In this document: positions 44,123-53,303 of the stretch, piece by piece
Numbering within the stretch: position 1 is the first letter of the stretch
How the letters are laid out: each line of letters begins with the position of its first letter
NCBI RefSeq assembly: GCF_017355855.1
Contig: NZ_JAFEWD010000011.1
Location: 1 to 64,000 of the forward strand
Source of the DNA: Pedobacter sp. SYSU D00535
GTDB taxonomy: Bacteria > Bacteroidota > Bacteroidia > Sphingobacteriales > Sphingobacteriaceae
Reading direction: 5' to 3'
Length of the DNA stretch: 64,000 nucleotides
Notes under the pieces: generated by a model
Told to the model about the DNA's origin: nothing
The model's database searches: none
Seen by the model: the letters and a program-made list of their open reading frames with translations, nothing else
Translations under genes and position numbers: made by a program

Positions 44123-47100
44123 ATGAACACGCCTATGCACTCCTTGAATACTGACCAGCTATTGCGCATATTTTCGTTGTCGAAGCATCCTGTAGCTATT
44201 TATACGACTGAGCATCTCCTTATCGAAACAGCTAACGAAGCGATGTGCCAACTATGGAGTAAGGACAGCAAGGTAGTTGTGGGGCAGCCACTCGAGAAGG
44301 CCGTTCCTGAACTAACAGGACAGCCTTTTTTAACCTTGCTGAAAGAAGTATGGGTATCAGGAAGTTCTTTTGAAGCAAAAGATGTACCTATTAAGATTGC
44401 AGTGAACGGGGTATGGGAATGGTGTTATTTCGATATCGATTATCAGGCAATACAAGACGAGGAGGGAAAGGTATATGCAATTTTACAAACGGCAGTAGAT
44501 GTTGCTAAGCGCGGGTTGGATAAAAACACACCGGAAGTAAAAAATGCCAAAAGCAAGGTGGCATTTGGAGCGAACAGGAGCTTCTCCTTTTTGGGGACTG
44601 GTGGAAAAGAATCATGGTCAAACAAACTGGTAGCTACAGAAGAACAGAGAGAAAATGAGTCGGATCGACTGAAGCGTTTCTTCATGCAGGCTCCTGCCGG
44701 TATCTGTATTCTGGATGGTCCCGACTTTGTATTTGAGATGGTAAATCCTCAATATCAACAGCTCTTCCCAGGCAGAAAGCTTTTGGGAATGGCCGTGATG
44801 GATGCTCTGCCGGAATTAAAAGGGGAAGCTATTGAAGAAATTCTTTTAAAAGTATATCAAACCGGAGAAGTTTTTGAAGGAAGAGAGTTATTAGTTCCAC
44901 TATCTTATACAGCGGATGGTCCGCTTGCAGAACGCTATTTTAATTTTATTTATCAGCCGAGGAAAAACGGACTAGGAGCAATTGACGGCATCCTCGTATT
45001 CGTCATTGAGGTAACCGAAACGGTACGAAACAGAAAGAAAATCGAAGAGAACGAAGCTAACCTTCGGAGCCTGGTGATGTCTTCTCATTACGGGTTGATG
45101 ATTTTACGAGGCAGGGAATACGAAATAGAGATAGTAAATCATCAGATTGCCAACCTGTGGCGTAAATCTCTGGCTGAGATTACCGGAAAGAAATTATTGG
45201 AAGTTCTTCCTGAAATTGAAGATCAACCCTTTCCCGCCCTTTTGAATAAGGTTTATACCACAGGTATCAGTTATGGGCAGGAGGAAGAAGTTTTATACCT
45301 ACAAACTCCGGATGGACTGGAGACGAAATATATAAGCTTTTTCTACGACCCTCTTCGCGACGGAGACGGGAATGTGAACGGGGTTATCGTCGCCTGTGAG
45401 GACATAACAGAAAAAGTCGAAGCGAGGCTGCGGTTACAGGAAAGCTTCGAGGAGCAACAGTCTCTTAATGAAGAGCTCACGTCTACAAACGAAGAGTTGG
45501 CTGCCTTAAATGAAGAGATGGAAGCTACCAACGAAGAATTGATAGCGAGCAACGAAGAATTGCTCGAAGCTCAGAATGATCTTCAGAAAATGATTCGCGT
45601 TGTTGAGGATAGCGAAAATAAAGTGCGTGCCATGGTAGCGAGCGCCCCTTTTCCAATTGGAGTTTATGAAGGAAGGGAAATGCGTATTGTATTAGCTAAT
45701 CAATCAATCATGGATGTTTGGGGTAAAGGGGATGATGTATTAGGAAAACGCTACTCGGAAGTTTTACCCGAGCTTGCCAATCAAGAGATATTTGATCAAC
45801 TCGATCAGGTATTTACTACCGGCACTTCATTTCATGCCCGGAATCAACGCCTTGAGCTCATCGTGGACGGTAAACCCGGAACTTTTTATTTCAATTATAG
45901 TTTTACTCCCCTGTACGATAGAGCCGGTGCTATATACGGAGTGATGAATACAGCATCAGACGTAACTGATCTGTACCTTGCCAAGCAAAAGATTGAACAG
46001 AACGAACGCTACCTTCATAACATGATCCTGCAGGCACCTGTGGCAATGTGCATTCTTTCCGGACCTGAACATATTATAAGTGTAGCAAATCCTCCAATGA
46101 TTGAGCTTTGGGGGAAACCGAAGGACTCGGTTATGTATAAGCCTGTATTCGAGGCATTACCCGATGCCCGGGAACAAGGCCTGGAACAGATAATGGCTGA
46201 GGTTTATCATAAGGGAGAATCGTTCAGGGCTGATGAAATGCCTGTCACTCTCATCAGGAACGGGATACAGGAAATCGTTTATCAAAATTTCGTCTACGAA
46301 CCGCATAGGGACTCTGAAGGAAATATTATCGGCGTTATCGCGATTACCATTGATGTAACAGAGCAGGTACTTGCCAGAAAAAAAATAGAACAGAACGAAA
46401 CAGAATTGCTGGAAGTAAAAAAGCAGCTTGAAGCCGAGCTTGAGGCAAATAAAGAAATTCAACACCAAAAGGACAGTTTTATCGGTATCGCCAGTCATGA
46501 GCTAAAAACACCTCTTACCTCATTGACGGCTATCATTCAGGTTGCTAACAGAAAGTTAAGAGATATGGATGACCCTTTTCTTGCAGGAGCAATGGAGAAG
46601 GCTCAGCTTCAGGTGAAAAGGATGCTTTCGATGATCAGCGGTTTCCTTAATATTTCCAGACTAGAATCTGGGAACATGATAATAGACAAACAAAGATTTG
46701 ACCTTGAGGGCCTTATGAAGGAAGTTATTGATGAAATTGGAATTACCTCCAATTCACACACGATTAACTTTTCAAGCTGCGGACCACTCGCCATGGAGGC
46801 TGATCGGGACAAAATGAACTCCGTTATATCAAATCTCCTAAGTAATGCCATCAAGTACTCGCCCCAAGGGAAAGAAGTTTTTGTAAGTACTGAGTTTAAA
46901 AACGAAAATGTACTCATACGTGTAAAAGACCAGGGAATAGGCATTAGAACAGACGATCAGCAGAAGGTTTTTAATCGATACTATCGAGTAGAAACTGACC
47001 ATACGCAACATATTTCAGGGTTTGGAATTGGACTTTACTTAAGTTCGGAAATTGTAAGAAGACACGGCGGGGATATTTGGGTGGAAAGTGAATTAGGAAA

Positions 47101-47155
47101 AGGAAGCACGTTCTGTATTCTGCTACCTGTTGATAAAAATGATATAGCTAACTAG
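44123..47155 (+). CDS. Multi-PAS sensor histidine kinase
   Basis: 1010 residues without membrane segments. At least five PAS domains (about 10-135, 185-310, 315-435, 495-625, 630-755), most carrying a repeated pattern such as LPELTGQPFLTLLKEV and an ILVFVIEVTE/IGVIAITIDVTE end. A Glu/Asn-rich coiled coil near 440-490 (ELTSTNEELAALNEEMEATNEELIASNEELLEA in pieces) separates PAS 3 and 4. HisKA has His792 (ASHELKTPL), followed by HATPase N, G1 and G2 boxes (NLLSNAIKYSP, DQGIGI, GFGIGLYL). No receiver domain, so it needs a separate regulator; the receivers at 42715 and 49606 are candidates. A clear promoter precedes it. Confidence 0.93.
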   Translation: MNTPMHSLNTDQLLRIFSLSKHPVAIYTTEHLLIETANEAMCQLWSKDSKVVVGQPLEKAVPELTGQPFLTLLKEVWVSGSSFEAKDVPIKIAVNGVWEWCYFDIDYQAIQDEEGKVYAILQTAVDVAKRGLDKNTPEVKNAKSKVAFGANRSFSFLGTGGKESWSNKLVATEEQRENESDRLKRFFMQAPAGICILDGPDFVFEMVNPQYQQLFPGRKLLGMAVMDALPELKGEAIEEILLKVYQTGEVFEGRELLVPLSYTADGPLAERYFNFIYQPRKNGLGAIDGILVFVIEVTETVRNRKKIEENEANLRSLVMSSHYGLMILRGREYEIEIVNHQIANLWRKSLAEITGKKLLEVLPEIEDQPFPALLNKVYTTGISYGQEEEVLYLQTPDGLETKYISFFYDPLRDGDGNVNGVIVACEDITEKVEARLRLQESFEEQQSLNEELTSTNEELAALNEEMEATNEELIASNEELLEAQNDLQKMIRVVEDSENKVRAMVASAPFPIGVYEGREMRIVLANQSIMDVWGKGDDVLGKRYSEVLPELANQEIFDQLDQVFTTGTSFHARNQRLELIVDGKPGTFYFNYSFTPLYDRAGAIYGVMNTASDVTDLYLAKQKIEQNERYLHNMILQAPVAMCILSGPEHIISVANPPMIELWGKPKDSVMYKPVFEALPDAREQGLEQIMAEVYHKGESFRADEMPVTLIRNGIQEIVYQNFVYEPHRDSEGNIIGVIAITIDVTEQVLARKKIEQNETELLEVKKQLEAELEANKEIQHQKDSFIGIASHELKTPLTSLTAIIQVANRKLRDMDDPFLAGAMEKAQLQVKRMLSMISGFLNISRLESGNMIIDKQRFDLEGLMKEVIDEIGITSNSHTINFSSCGPLAMEADRDKMNSVISNLLSNAIKYSPQGKEVFVSTEFKNENVLIRVKDQGIGIRTDDQQKVFNRYYRVETDHTQHISGFGIGLYLSSEIVRRHGGDIWVESELGKGSTFCILLPVDKNDIAN

Positions 47156-47472
47156 ATAGGCAGGACTTATGGCTCCCGCAAGACCTTTTCGCGGCATCAG
47201 CCATATATAAACGTCTGTTGGAGTTTAACAAACAGGAGAATATTGGCGGAACAACGGGCAACGCCTATTTTTTAAAATAGATAGTGGTGATCGATTTTAA
47301 AAACAAACGGTTTGCGGTTCTTTAAGGTCTGCTACGTCGCTGCCGGGGAGCACAAGGACTATCCTTAGCAAAAATTTAAGGTTCAGGAAAACAGCAGTTT
47401 GTTTATTCCCCGCTTTATTGCTAACCTTGAGACAGCCGGCGCACCTGAACCAAACCGTGCCGACATTGCCAT
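47156..47472. other. Intergenic region before the sheath gene
   Basis: About 317 bases. A small T/A-rich inverted repeat (CTATTTTTTAAAATAG, near 47268) may stop transcription of the kinase gene. Nothing else seen. Confidence 0.3.
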
Positions 47473-49047
47473 ATGAGCCGATCAACAATGAAAACTCCAG
47501 GAGTCTACATAAACGAACTGAACGCTTTCCCCAATTCGGTGGTAGGGGTAGCTACTGCAGTGCCTGCGTTTATCGGTTATACGCCGCAGGCTGAATATGA
47601 GGGGAAACCTTATAGCAATGTTCCGGTAAGGATCACCAGCTTTGCCGATTTTCAAACGTACTTTTGTCTGCCTGATCCGCCGGCACCGCAAAGTCCGGTA
47701 AAACAATATAGTCCGCAGTACTATCTGGTTCAGCAGGATGCGCAGCCGGCCAAAGGCGACTACCTGCTGATTAACCGATCCTACTATTCCGTACTTCCAA
47801 ATCCCAACACTATTTATTACCTCTACAATAGCATCCGACTGTTTTACCAAAATGGTGGGGGCACTGCCTACATTGTGTCTGTTGGTACTTACGGTCCTCC
47901 CTCCGGCAAAACAACGAATCCCGGGGATCAGATCGTCAATCCGAATGTACAGTTGAATGAACTGCTGGGCGGATTACATCAGCTATTGAAAGAGCAGGAG
48001 CCCACCTTGTACATTTGTCCGGAGGCTACGCTGCTTTCTGTTGCCGACAACGGTACACTCATGGAGTCGATGTTGTTGCAGTGCACGCAGATGCAAACGG
48101 CTATGTGTATCTTCGATATTATCGGCGGTAATGCTCCGGATCCTGTTCTTTACACGGAGGACATCGAAACCTTCCGAAATAATACCGGTTCGGTTGGTTT
48201 GAACTATGGGATGGCTTATTATCCATTCATCGGCACCACCATAATGCAAAACACCGACATTGATTATACTAACCTCTTTGGAGGCGATTTGATGCAACTG
48301 ATGCCACTGTTCAACCCGGCCGACGATCCAAATCCCGCAGTCGCGGCTATTCTCGCCAATATTCAAAACCCCTTAAGTGGCCTGACGGTAAGTCAGAACC
48401 ACTATGCACTTTTAATGGCCAGTCCAACTTATGCCCAAATTATCAAGCAGATAGTTTCGATTGCGAGTATACTTCCACCGAGCGGCGCCATGGCTGGTGT
48501 AATTACGACCACCGATAATAACGAGGGTCCTTGGCAGTCGCCGGCAAATACATCGATTGTAGGAGCGGCCTGGCTGCCTATCCAGATTTCCGACATTCAA
48601 CAAATGGATTTAAACGTCCCCGTCTCGGGTAAGTCCATCAATGCGATTCGGTTTTTTAATGGACGGGGGATATTGGTCTGGGGTGCCAGAACCCTGGATA
48701 GTAACAGCTCCGACTGGAGATATATCTCAGTTCGCAGAACAGTAATTTTCCTCGAGCAGTCTTGTAAGCTGGCTATACAGGGCTATGTGTTTCAGCCCAA
48801 CGATTCAACTACCTGGGTAGCGGTAAAGTCAATGATCAGCGATTTTTTAATTTCTATCTGGAAAGCTGGCGGATTACAAGGCGCCCGTCCCTCCGATGCA
48901 TTTTCTGTTGCCTGTGGATTGGGTACGACCATGACTGCTGAAGACATTCTCAATGGTTTCATGAATGTCTCAGTACTCGTAGCTGTGCTTCGTCCTGCGG
49001 AGTTTATCGTGCTTAACTTCCAGCTGAAAATGGTAGCATCTGAATAA
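47473..49047 (+). CDS. Contractile tail sheath protein (phage/eCIS/T6SS-like)
   Basis: 524 residues. N-terminus TPGVYINELNAFPNSVVGV followed by TAVPAFIGYTPQAE is typical of sheath proteins of extracellular contractile injection systems. The C-terminus WKAGGLQGARPSDAFSVACG ... GFMNVSVLVAVLRPAEFIVLNFQLKM matches the conserved sheath C-terminal domain that forms the interwoven handshake. Met6 (47488) is an alternative start. The inner-tube gene follows after 29 bases. No baseplate, terminator or ATPase gene is adjacent. The sheath contracts to drive the tube in known systems. Confidence 0.93.
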   Translation: MSRSTMKTPGVYINELNAFPNSVVGVATAVPAFIGYTPQAEYEGKPYSNVPVRITSFADFQTYFCLPDPPAPQSPVKQYSPQYYLVQQDAQPAKGDYLLINRSYYSVLPNPNTIYYLYNSIRLFYQNGGGTAYIVSVGTYGPPSGKTTNPGDQIVNPNVQLNELLGGLHQLLKEQEPTLYICPEATLLSVADNGTLMESMLLQCTQMQTAMCIFDIIGGNAPDPVLYTEDIETFRNNTGSVGLNYGMAYYPFIGTTIMQNTDIDYTNLFGGDLMQLMPLFNPADDPNPAVAAILANIQNPLSGLTVSQNHYALLMASPTYAQIIKQIVSIASILPPSGAMAGVITTTDNNEGPWQSPANTSIVGAAWLPIQISDIQQMDLNVPVSGKSINAIRFFNGRGILVWGARTLDSNSSDWRYISVRRTVIFLEQSCKLAIQGYVFQPNDSTTWVAVKSMISDFLISIWKAGGLQGARPSDAFSVACGLGTTMTAEDILNGFMNVSVLVAVLRPAEFIVLNFQLKMVASE

Positions 49048-49076
49048 AGATTGATTCATTATAAACGATATAAATT

Positions 49077-49541
49077 ATGACAGCAGACGATGGCAGCAGC
49101 CCGGGAGCAACCTGGCCCCTGCCCAGGTTCCGATTCGAAGTTGATTTTGGTACCGCATTAAAAGGCGTGGCGTTCAAGGAGGTCTCAGGCATGGAGGTCG
49201 AGACTCAGGTTATCGAATACCGGGCCGGTGACAGTCCTGGTTTCTCGACTATAAAAATGCCCGGAATAAAAAAGTATGGCAATGTTACGATGAGAAGAGG
49301 TGTATTTGCTAATGATAATGCCTTTTGGTCCTGGCACCAGCAGACTAAGATGAACACGATACGAAGACAAACGATAATCGTCAAACTTCTGGATGAACAA
49401 GGTAGCGTGAGCATGCAATGGACTTTAACTAATGCCTGGCCCACTAAAATTACCGCCACCGATCTTAAAGGTAATGGGAATGAAGTTGCAGTAGATACTA
49501 TTGAAATTGCACACGAGGGGATGATGGTATCGAATAGCTGA
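49077..49541 (+). CDS. Contractile tail tube protein (T4 gp19-like)
   Basis: 154 residues of the T4_gp19/phage tail region family: PLPRFRFEVDFGTALKGVAFKEVSGME near the N-terminus, EYRAGDSPGFSTIKMPGIKKYGNVTMRRGVF in the middle, and WPTKITATDLKGNGNEVAVDTIEIAHEG at the end. It forms hexameric rings inside the sheath. It is 29 bases downstream of the sheath gene, in the same operon. eCIS clusters usually carry two or three tube paralogues; only one is seen here. Confidence 0.93.
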   Translation: MTADDGSSPGATWPLPRFRFEVDFGTALKGVAFKEVSGMEVETQVIEYRAGDSPGFSTIKMPGIKKYGNVTMRRGVFANDNAFWSWHQQTKMNTIRRQTIIVKLLDEQGSVSMQWTLTNAWPTKITATDLKGNGNEVAVDTIEIAHEGMMVSNS

Positions 49542-49605
49542 GCTACCGAAATGCAACCAGTTATAATTTAAAACCGGGACGATAAAAATCGGTTTAAAAG
49601 ACGAT

Positions 49606-50001
49606 ATGAGTATTTTTCAGTCGGAAATAATCCTGGTTGAACCTGACTTTATTTCCACCCGAATTATGGAAATCATGCTTAGTAGCATCGGTTACACGGG
49701 TAAACTTTCTACTTTTGATGTGGCTTCCAAAGCTGCAGGATATTTAGATGCTCTCCCCCCTGAAAGGGAAAAGACGATAGGTCTGTTCATAGAGCCCTAT
49801 CCTAATGAAGCTGCCGCCCTTGATCTTCTACAAGCTGTTGATGCTTTGCGTTTCGAGCTGAAATTGAGAACATTTATTCTTAGCTCAAATATATTGGCCA
49901 AAGACAAATACCAGTCATATACAGGTGTCGAGGAAGTTTTTTTAAAACCGATGTCGCTGGACCGTTTGCGGGGCCTTTTAATGGTTGAGCCAGGGAGCTA
50001 A
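49606..50001 (+). CDS. Receiver-like protein with Glu at the phospho-acceptor position
   Basis: 131 residues with the length and order of a CheY-like domain: IILVEPDFIS (Glu12/Asp14 pocket), a strand TIGLFIEPYPNEAAALDLLQAV, FILSSN (Ser93/94), and VFLKPMS (Lys114). At the position of the phospho-acceptor Asp there is Glu63. Glu at this site often mimics phosphorylated Asp, so the protein may be permanently in the on state or regulated by other means. It follows the tube gene by 64 bases and may be in the same transcript. Confidence 0.7.
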   Translation: MSIFQSEIILVEPDFISTRIMEIMLSSIGYTGKLSTFDVASKAAGYLDALPPEREKTIGLFIEPYPNEAAALDLLQAVDALRFELKLRTFILSSNILAKDKYQSYTGVEEVFLKPMSLDRLRGLLMVEPGS

Positions 50002-50054
50002 GGTCGCCGATTTCCAATCCATAAAGGTGCAAAGGGCAGGTCTTATTCTGATCA

Positions 50055-50561
50055 ATGGGCCCACAACTACCAAAACTTTTGCATCTTTGTACGTGCCAAA
50101 TGCAAAACTCATACTTGGTTTCGCAGAAACCAGAAGAAGGATTTGCTGTTAAGGTAGAAGGAGATATGGGAATAAGAGACAAAGCAGCTGTCCTGGAACA
50201 GCTGCATAAAAAAATGATCGAGGAGATCCTCGACTTCGCGATCATATTACTGGACTTCGACGGGACTATACTTACCTGGAACAAGGGAGCCGAGAAGATT
50301 AAAGGTTACCGTGAACAGGAAATCCTGGGTCAGAATTTCCGGCTTTTTTATATGCCCCGGGACCGGCAGGCTCAACTCCCGGAACAACTTCTTAACCAGG
50401 CAATAAAGGAAGGAAGGGCCAGACATATCGGCCGCCGCGTGAGGAAAGACGGCACCACCTTCTGGGGTAGTATTTTAATCACCGCGCTTCATGACGACGA
50501 GGGAAATGTCATTGGATTCACGAAGTTGACAAAGGAACTTTCGGACGGCGAAATAAGTTAA
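50055..50561 (+). CDS. Stand-alone PAS-domain protein
   Basis: 168 residues from the first ATG. The PAS domain covers about 50-165: DFAIILLDFDGTILTWNKGAEKIKGYREQEILGQNFRLFY, then a PAC-type end RRVRKDGTTFWGSILITALHDDEGNVIGFTKLTKEL. A CATCTTTG sequence near 50089 resembles a -7 box, and the first residues look non-conserved, so Met16 (50100) or Met38 (50166) is probably the real start. No output domain; it could bind another kinase in this cluster. Confidence 0.8.
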   Translation: MGPQLPKLLHLCTCQMQNSYLVSQKPEEGFAVKVEGDMGIRDKAAVLEQLHKKMIEEILDFAIILLDFDGTILTWNKGAEKIKGYREQEILGQNFRLFYMPRDRQAQLPEQLLNQAIKEGRARHIGRRVRKDGTTFWGSILITALHDDEGNVIGFTKLTKELSDGEIS

Positions 50562-50678
50562 CGCCGCACTTCGTCTTGCTTAATGGCTGATCCGACAGTG
50601 GTTTAAACTCCCTTCCAGTTGTAGAGTCCGCCCGGTAACTGCTCAAACTGCCCGCGCAAGCTGTGGCCCTAATCTTTA

Positions 50679-52142
50679 CTACACCTGCTTCTTCAAATGC
50701 ACTTTAAATTGGGTACCAAGGCCCAGTTCCGAGAATACTTCTATGTAGCCGTTTGCCTGTTCAATCATTCTTTTGACCAGACTCAGCCCCAGTCCTGTAC
50801 CAGTACCCTGATCACTCAGCCGTTTGAAAGGCTGAAATAATTTGTTCATATTTTTGGTCAGATCGATCCCGATCCCGTTGTCTTTAATGGTTATCACCAC
50901 AAACTCCTGCTCCTGCCGGCTTTCCAGCTCTACTTTCAACGGCTGATCTTTTTTCCGATACTTGATAGCATTGGTAATGAGGTTATTGAACAGACTATCT
51001 ATATGGGCCGTGAAGTAGCTAATTCCGGGGGCTTTGGAAAAGTTGCTGACTACTTCTGCTTCCATCTCCGCAAGATCTCCATATTCGCTTAAAATAATAT
51101 TGAGGCGTTCCTGAAAATTGACCTGCTCTATTTTTTCCGCCCGGTTTTTTTTGAGACTAACCAGCTTGTTGAGCCCATTCAACTGTTCTTTTAGTTTCCT
51201 GGAAGAGCTTAGTATCTGTTTCAAAAAGTCTAGCTGCTTGTCCTGTGATTTCTCGCGGAGCGCAAGTTGAGCAAGTAAGCTGATGGAGGTTAAGGGAGTT
51301 TTAAAATCGTGAGAGACGACATTGGCAAACTCATCCAGTTCCTTATTCAAAAACTCGAGCTCCTCAATCTTGCTCCGCAATTGGTTCTCGATACTAATCG
51401 CCCGTGTAACGTCGTTCAGCAGCAATAATTGATGGGCAGAATGCTCGCCGATCCCTAAGGACGATATATTTACTTCCAGATATCTGCCTTCCACTTTTAG
51501 TACATCCTGAAAGGGCTGATCCCACTTCTTGCCAGATGGTAAAACTTCATCCGGAAACAGGTCACTCCATTCTACCCTCGCGCCAAAATCAACGCTTGGA
51601 AAATAGAGTTTAGCAACACGATTGACACTTAGCACTCGTTTCTCCGCATCCACGATCATGGCGCCAATAGGTGCGTGCTCCAGCACCAGGGCAAGATTTT
51701 CTACAGTAATCGGAGGACCAACGGGCGGTGGCGGCGGTGTGAATCGAGCACTTATCTTCAAAAAACTTTTTCGTTGCTGCGAACGCCGGGCAGCTCCATC
51801 TACTACCATAGAGATGTCTTTCCCAAATTCATAAGGCAAAAGCGTGAGGTTCTTCCCTACGTTGAAGCCCAACTGTATCTGCTGCCTGGTCTTCTGATAC
51901 TGGGCCGGAAAGATAAGGACCACAATAGAAATTACCTTATTTTGCTGGTGAGCGCGCTGGACTTGTTTCAACGGGTCCACCGTGAGCGGGCCAAGCAGCA
52001 GGACGTCGGCGTTATCCAACTGATTGCTAACATCAGAGCCCAAAGGCATAATCTGCCGAAGTTCGGCATCTGCCATCGTCGTGATCTTATCCTGAAGGCT
52101 AGTCATTCCCTCAGCAAATCCTAGGTAGAATATTCTATACAC
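50679..52142 (-). CDS. PAS sensor histidine kinase with receiver-like N-terminus
   Basis: 487 residues. Residues 1-120 look like a degenerate receiver or similar alpha/beta domain (MYRIFYLGFAEG, DNADVLLLGPLTVDPLK, ISIVVLIFPAQY). A Pro-rich linker (FTPPPPPVGPP) leads into a PAS domain (about 148-250, LEHAPIGAMIVDAEKRVLSVNR). HisKA has His278 (VVSHDFKTPL). HATPase boxes are NLITNAIKYRKK, DNGIGI and GTGTGLGLSLV. Its ATG is 6 bases after the stop of the acyl-CoA dehydrogenase gene, so both are likely co-transcribed, with the dehydrogenase first. No receiver partner is adjacent. Confidence 0.9.
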   Translation of the reverse strand: MYRIFYLGFAEGMTSLQDKITTMADAELRQIMPLGSDVSNQLDNADVLLLGPLTVDPLKQVQRAHQQNKVISIVVLIFPAQYQKTRQQIQLGFNVGKNLTLLPYEFGKDISMVVDGAARRSQQRKSFLKISARFTPPPPPVGPPITVENLALVLEHAPIGAMIVDAEKRVLSVNRVAKLYFPSVDFGARVEWSDLFPDEVLPSGKKWDQPFQDVLKVEGRYLEVNISSLGIGEHSAHQLLLLNDVTRAISIENQLRSKIEELEFLNKELDEFANVVSHDFKTPLTSISLLAQLALREKSQDKQLDFLKQILSSSRKLKEQLNGLNKLVSLKKNRAEKIEQVNFQERLNIILSEYGDLAEMEAEVVSNFSKAPGISYFTAHIDSLFNNLITNAIKYRKKDQPLKVELESRQEQEFVVITIKDNGIGIDLTKNMNKLFQPFKRLSDQGTGTGLGLSLVKRMIEQANGYIEVFSELGLGTQFKVHLKKQV

Positions 52143-52148
52143 AGGCGT

Positions 52149-53303
52149 CTAATCCGAAAAAACAGGTTGGTCCAGTAATACGCGTCCAATCCAGGTGTAC
52201 AATAAATCCGTAGTAGGCGACATGATGTGTGATGCCCTCGCGTCCCGGAGCAGCATGCCGAGCCGCGAATTATTTTTATATCCCCTGCCACCGGTCAGGG
52301 TCATCACTTCATTCACCACATCCACGCAGCAATTTGCTACTTCTGCTTTGGCGCTTAAAATACTGAGCATGGCGCCTGAATGACTTCGATCTCCTTCTGA
52401 GGCTGCGAAATAAATCAAGCGCCGCGTTCTTTCTACATTAGCGAAAAGCGTACCCAAGCGATGCTGCAAAATGGAAGAACCTGCAAGTCCTGCGCCATTA
52501 TGGGTATAAAAACGGGTAGAAAGCGACTCTATTGCTTCATCCAATGCAGCCTGTGCAATCCCTAAATAGGTGCCCGCCATAGCCATTAAAAAATAGGGAG
52601 CCACCACATTGAACACATACCAGATCTGATCTCCCTTTTCTCCCAAAATATGGTTGCCGGAAATACGAACGTCGTGGAGGTACATGGAGCGCGAGGAATT
52701 GCCGCGCATTCCTAATCCTTCCCAGGGCCCTCCCCACTCCAGGCCCTCTGCTCCTGCATCAATTAAGGTGCAGGAAAACTGATCTTCTTCTGCTTCTGCG
52801 CTTGCTCCCAGGGTAGACACGACATACGAGTCTGCGAAGCCTCCATTAGTAACAAAAGATTTTTTGCCGGAGACGACGAACTCATTTTCCGTAATTGCCA
52901 TCAGCGACGTCTGCGGAAAATAAAAATGTGCCCCGGTTCCAGGTTCACTGAGTGCCAGGGTAGTAATATGCTTACCCTCTGCAATGGGGACTAAATACTG
53001 TTGCTGCTGCCATTCGGTAGCCTTCGCTGCGATTACTGCAGTACCAACACAGTGCATGCCAAAACAAAGCCCCGCTGAAGAGTAGGCTCGTCCCAGTTCC
53101 TCACTCATTTTTACCAGCGTCAGTAAGCCCTGATTCAGGCCCCCGCAGGAAGACGGGACCACCAGCCCTGCCAGACCTGATTCTTGCAGCGCCCGCATCG
53201 TCCCCTCTACCCAGGTTCCATTGGCGTCTGCAACCGTCGCTTCCTTAGCACTAACTTCTGTTGCAATATCTCTGGCCTGCTCTAAAAGCGTTTCTATATT
53301 CAT
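52149..53303 (-). CDS. Acyl-CoA dehydrogenase family flavoprotein without the usual catalytic Glu
   Basis: 384 residues, the usual length. FAD/substrate motifs ITTLALSEPGTGAHF (middle domain), VVSGKKSFVTNGG, and the C-terminal helical GGRGYKNNSRLGMLLRDARASHI are present. Where many family members have YEGT with a catalytic Glu, this protein has SPTTDLLYTW (Pro363-Thr-Thr-Asp366). A base from another position is possible, as in isovaleryl-CoA dehydrogenase. Oddly for a metabolic enzyme, its partner gene 6 bases downstream is a histidine kinase. It may act on acyl carriers in secondary metabolism; substrate unknown. Confidence 0.87.
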   Translation of the reverse strand: MNIETLLEQARDIATEVSAKEATVADANGTWVEGTMRALQESGLAGLVVPSSCGGLNQGLLTLVKMSEELGRAYSSAGLCFGMHCVGTAVIAAKATEWQQQQYLVPIAEGKHITTLALSEPGTGAHFYFPQTSLMAITENEFVVSGKKSFVTNGGFADSYVVSTLGASAEAEEDQFSCTLIDAGAEGLEWGGPWEGLGMRGNSSRSMYLHDVRISGNHILGEKGDQIWYVFNVVAPYFLMAMAGTYLGIAQAALDEAIESLSTRFYTHNGAGLAGSSILQHRLGTLFANVERTRRLIYFAASEGDRSHSGAMLSILSAKAEVANCCVDVVNEVMTLTGGRGYKNNSRLGMLLRDARASHIMSPTTDLLYTWIGRVLLDQPVFSD

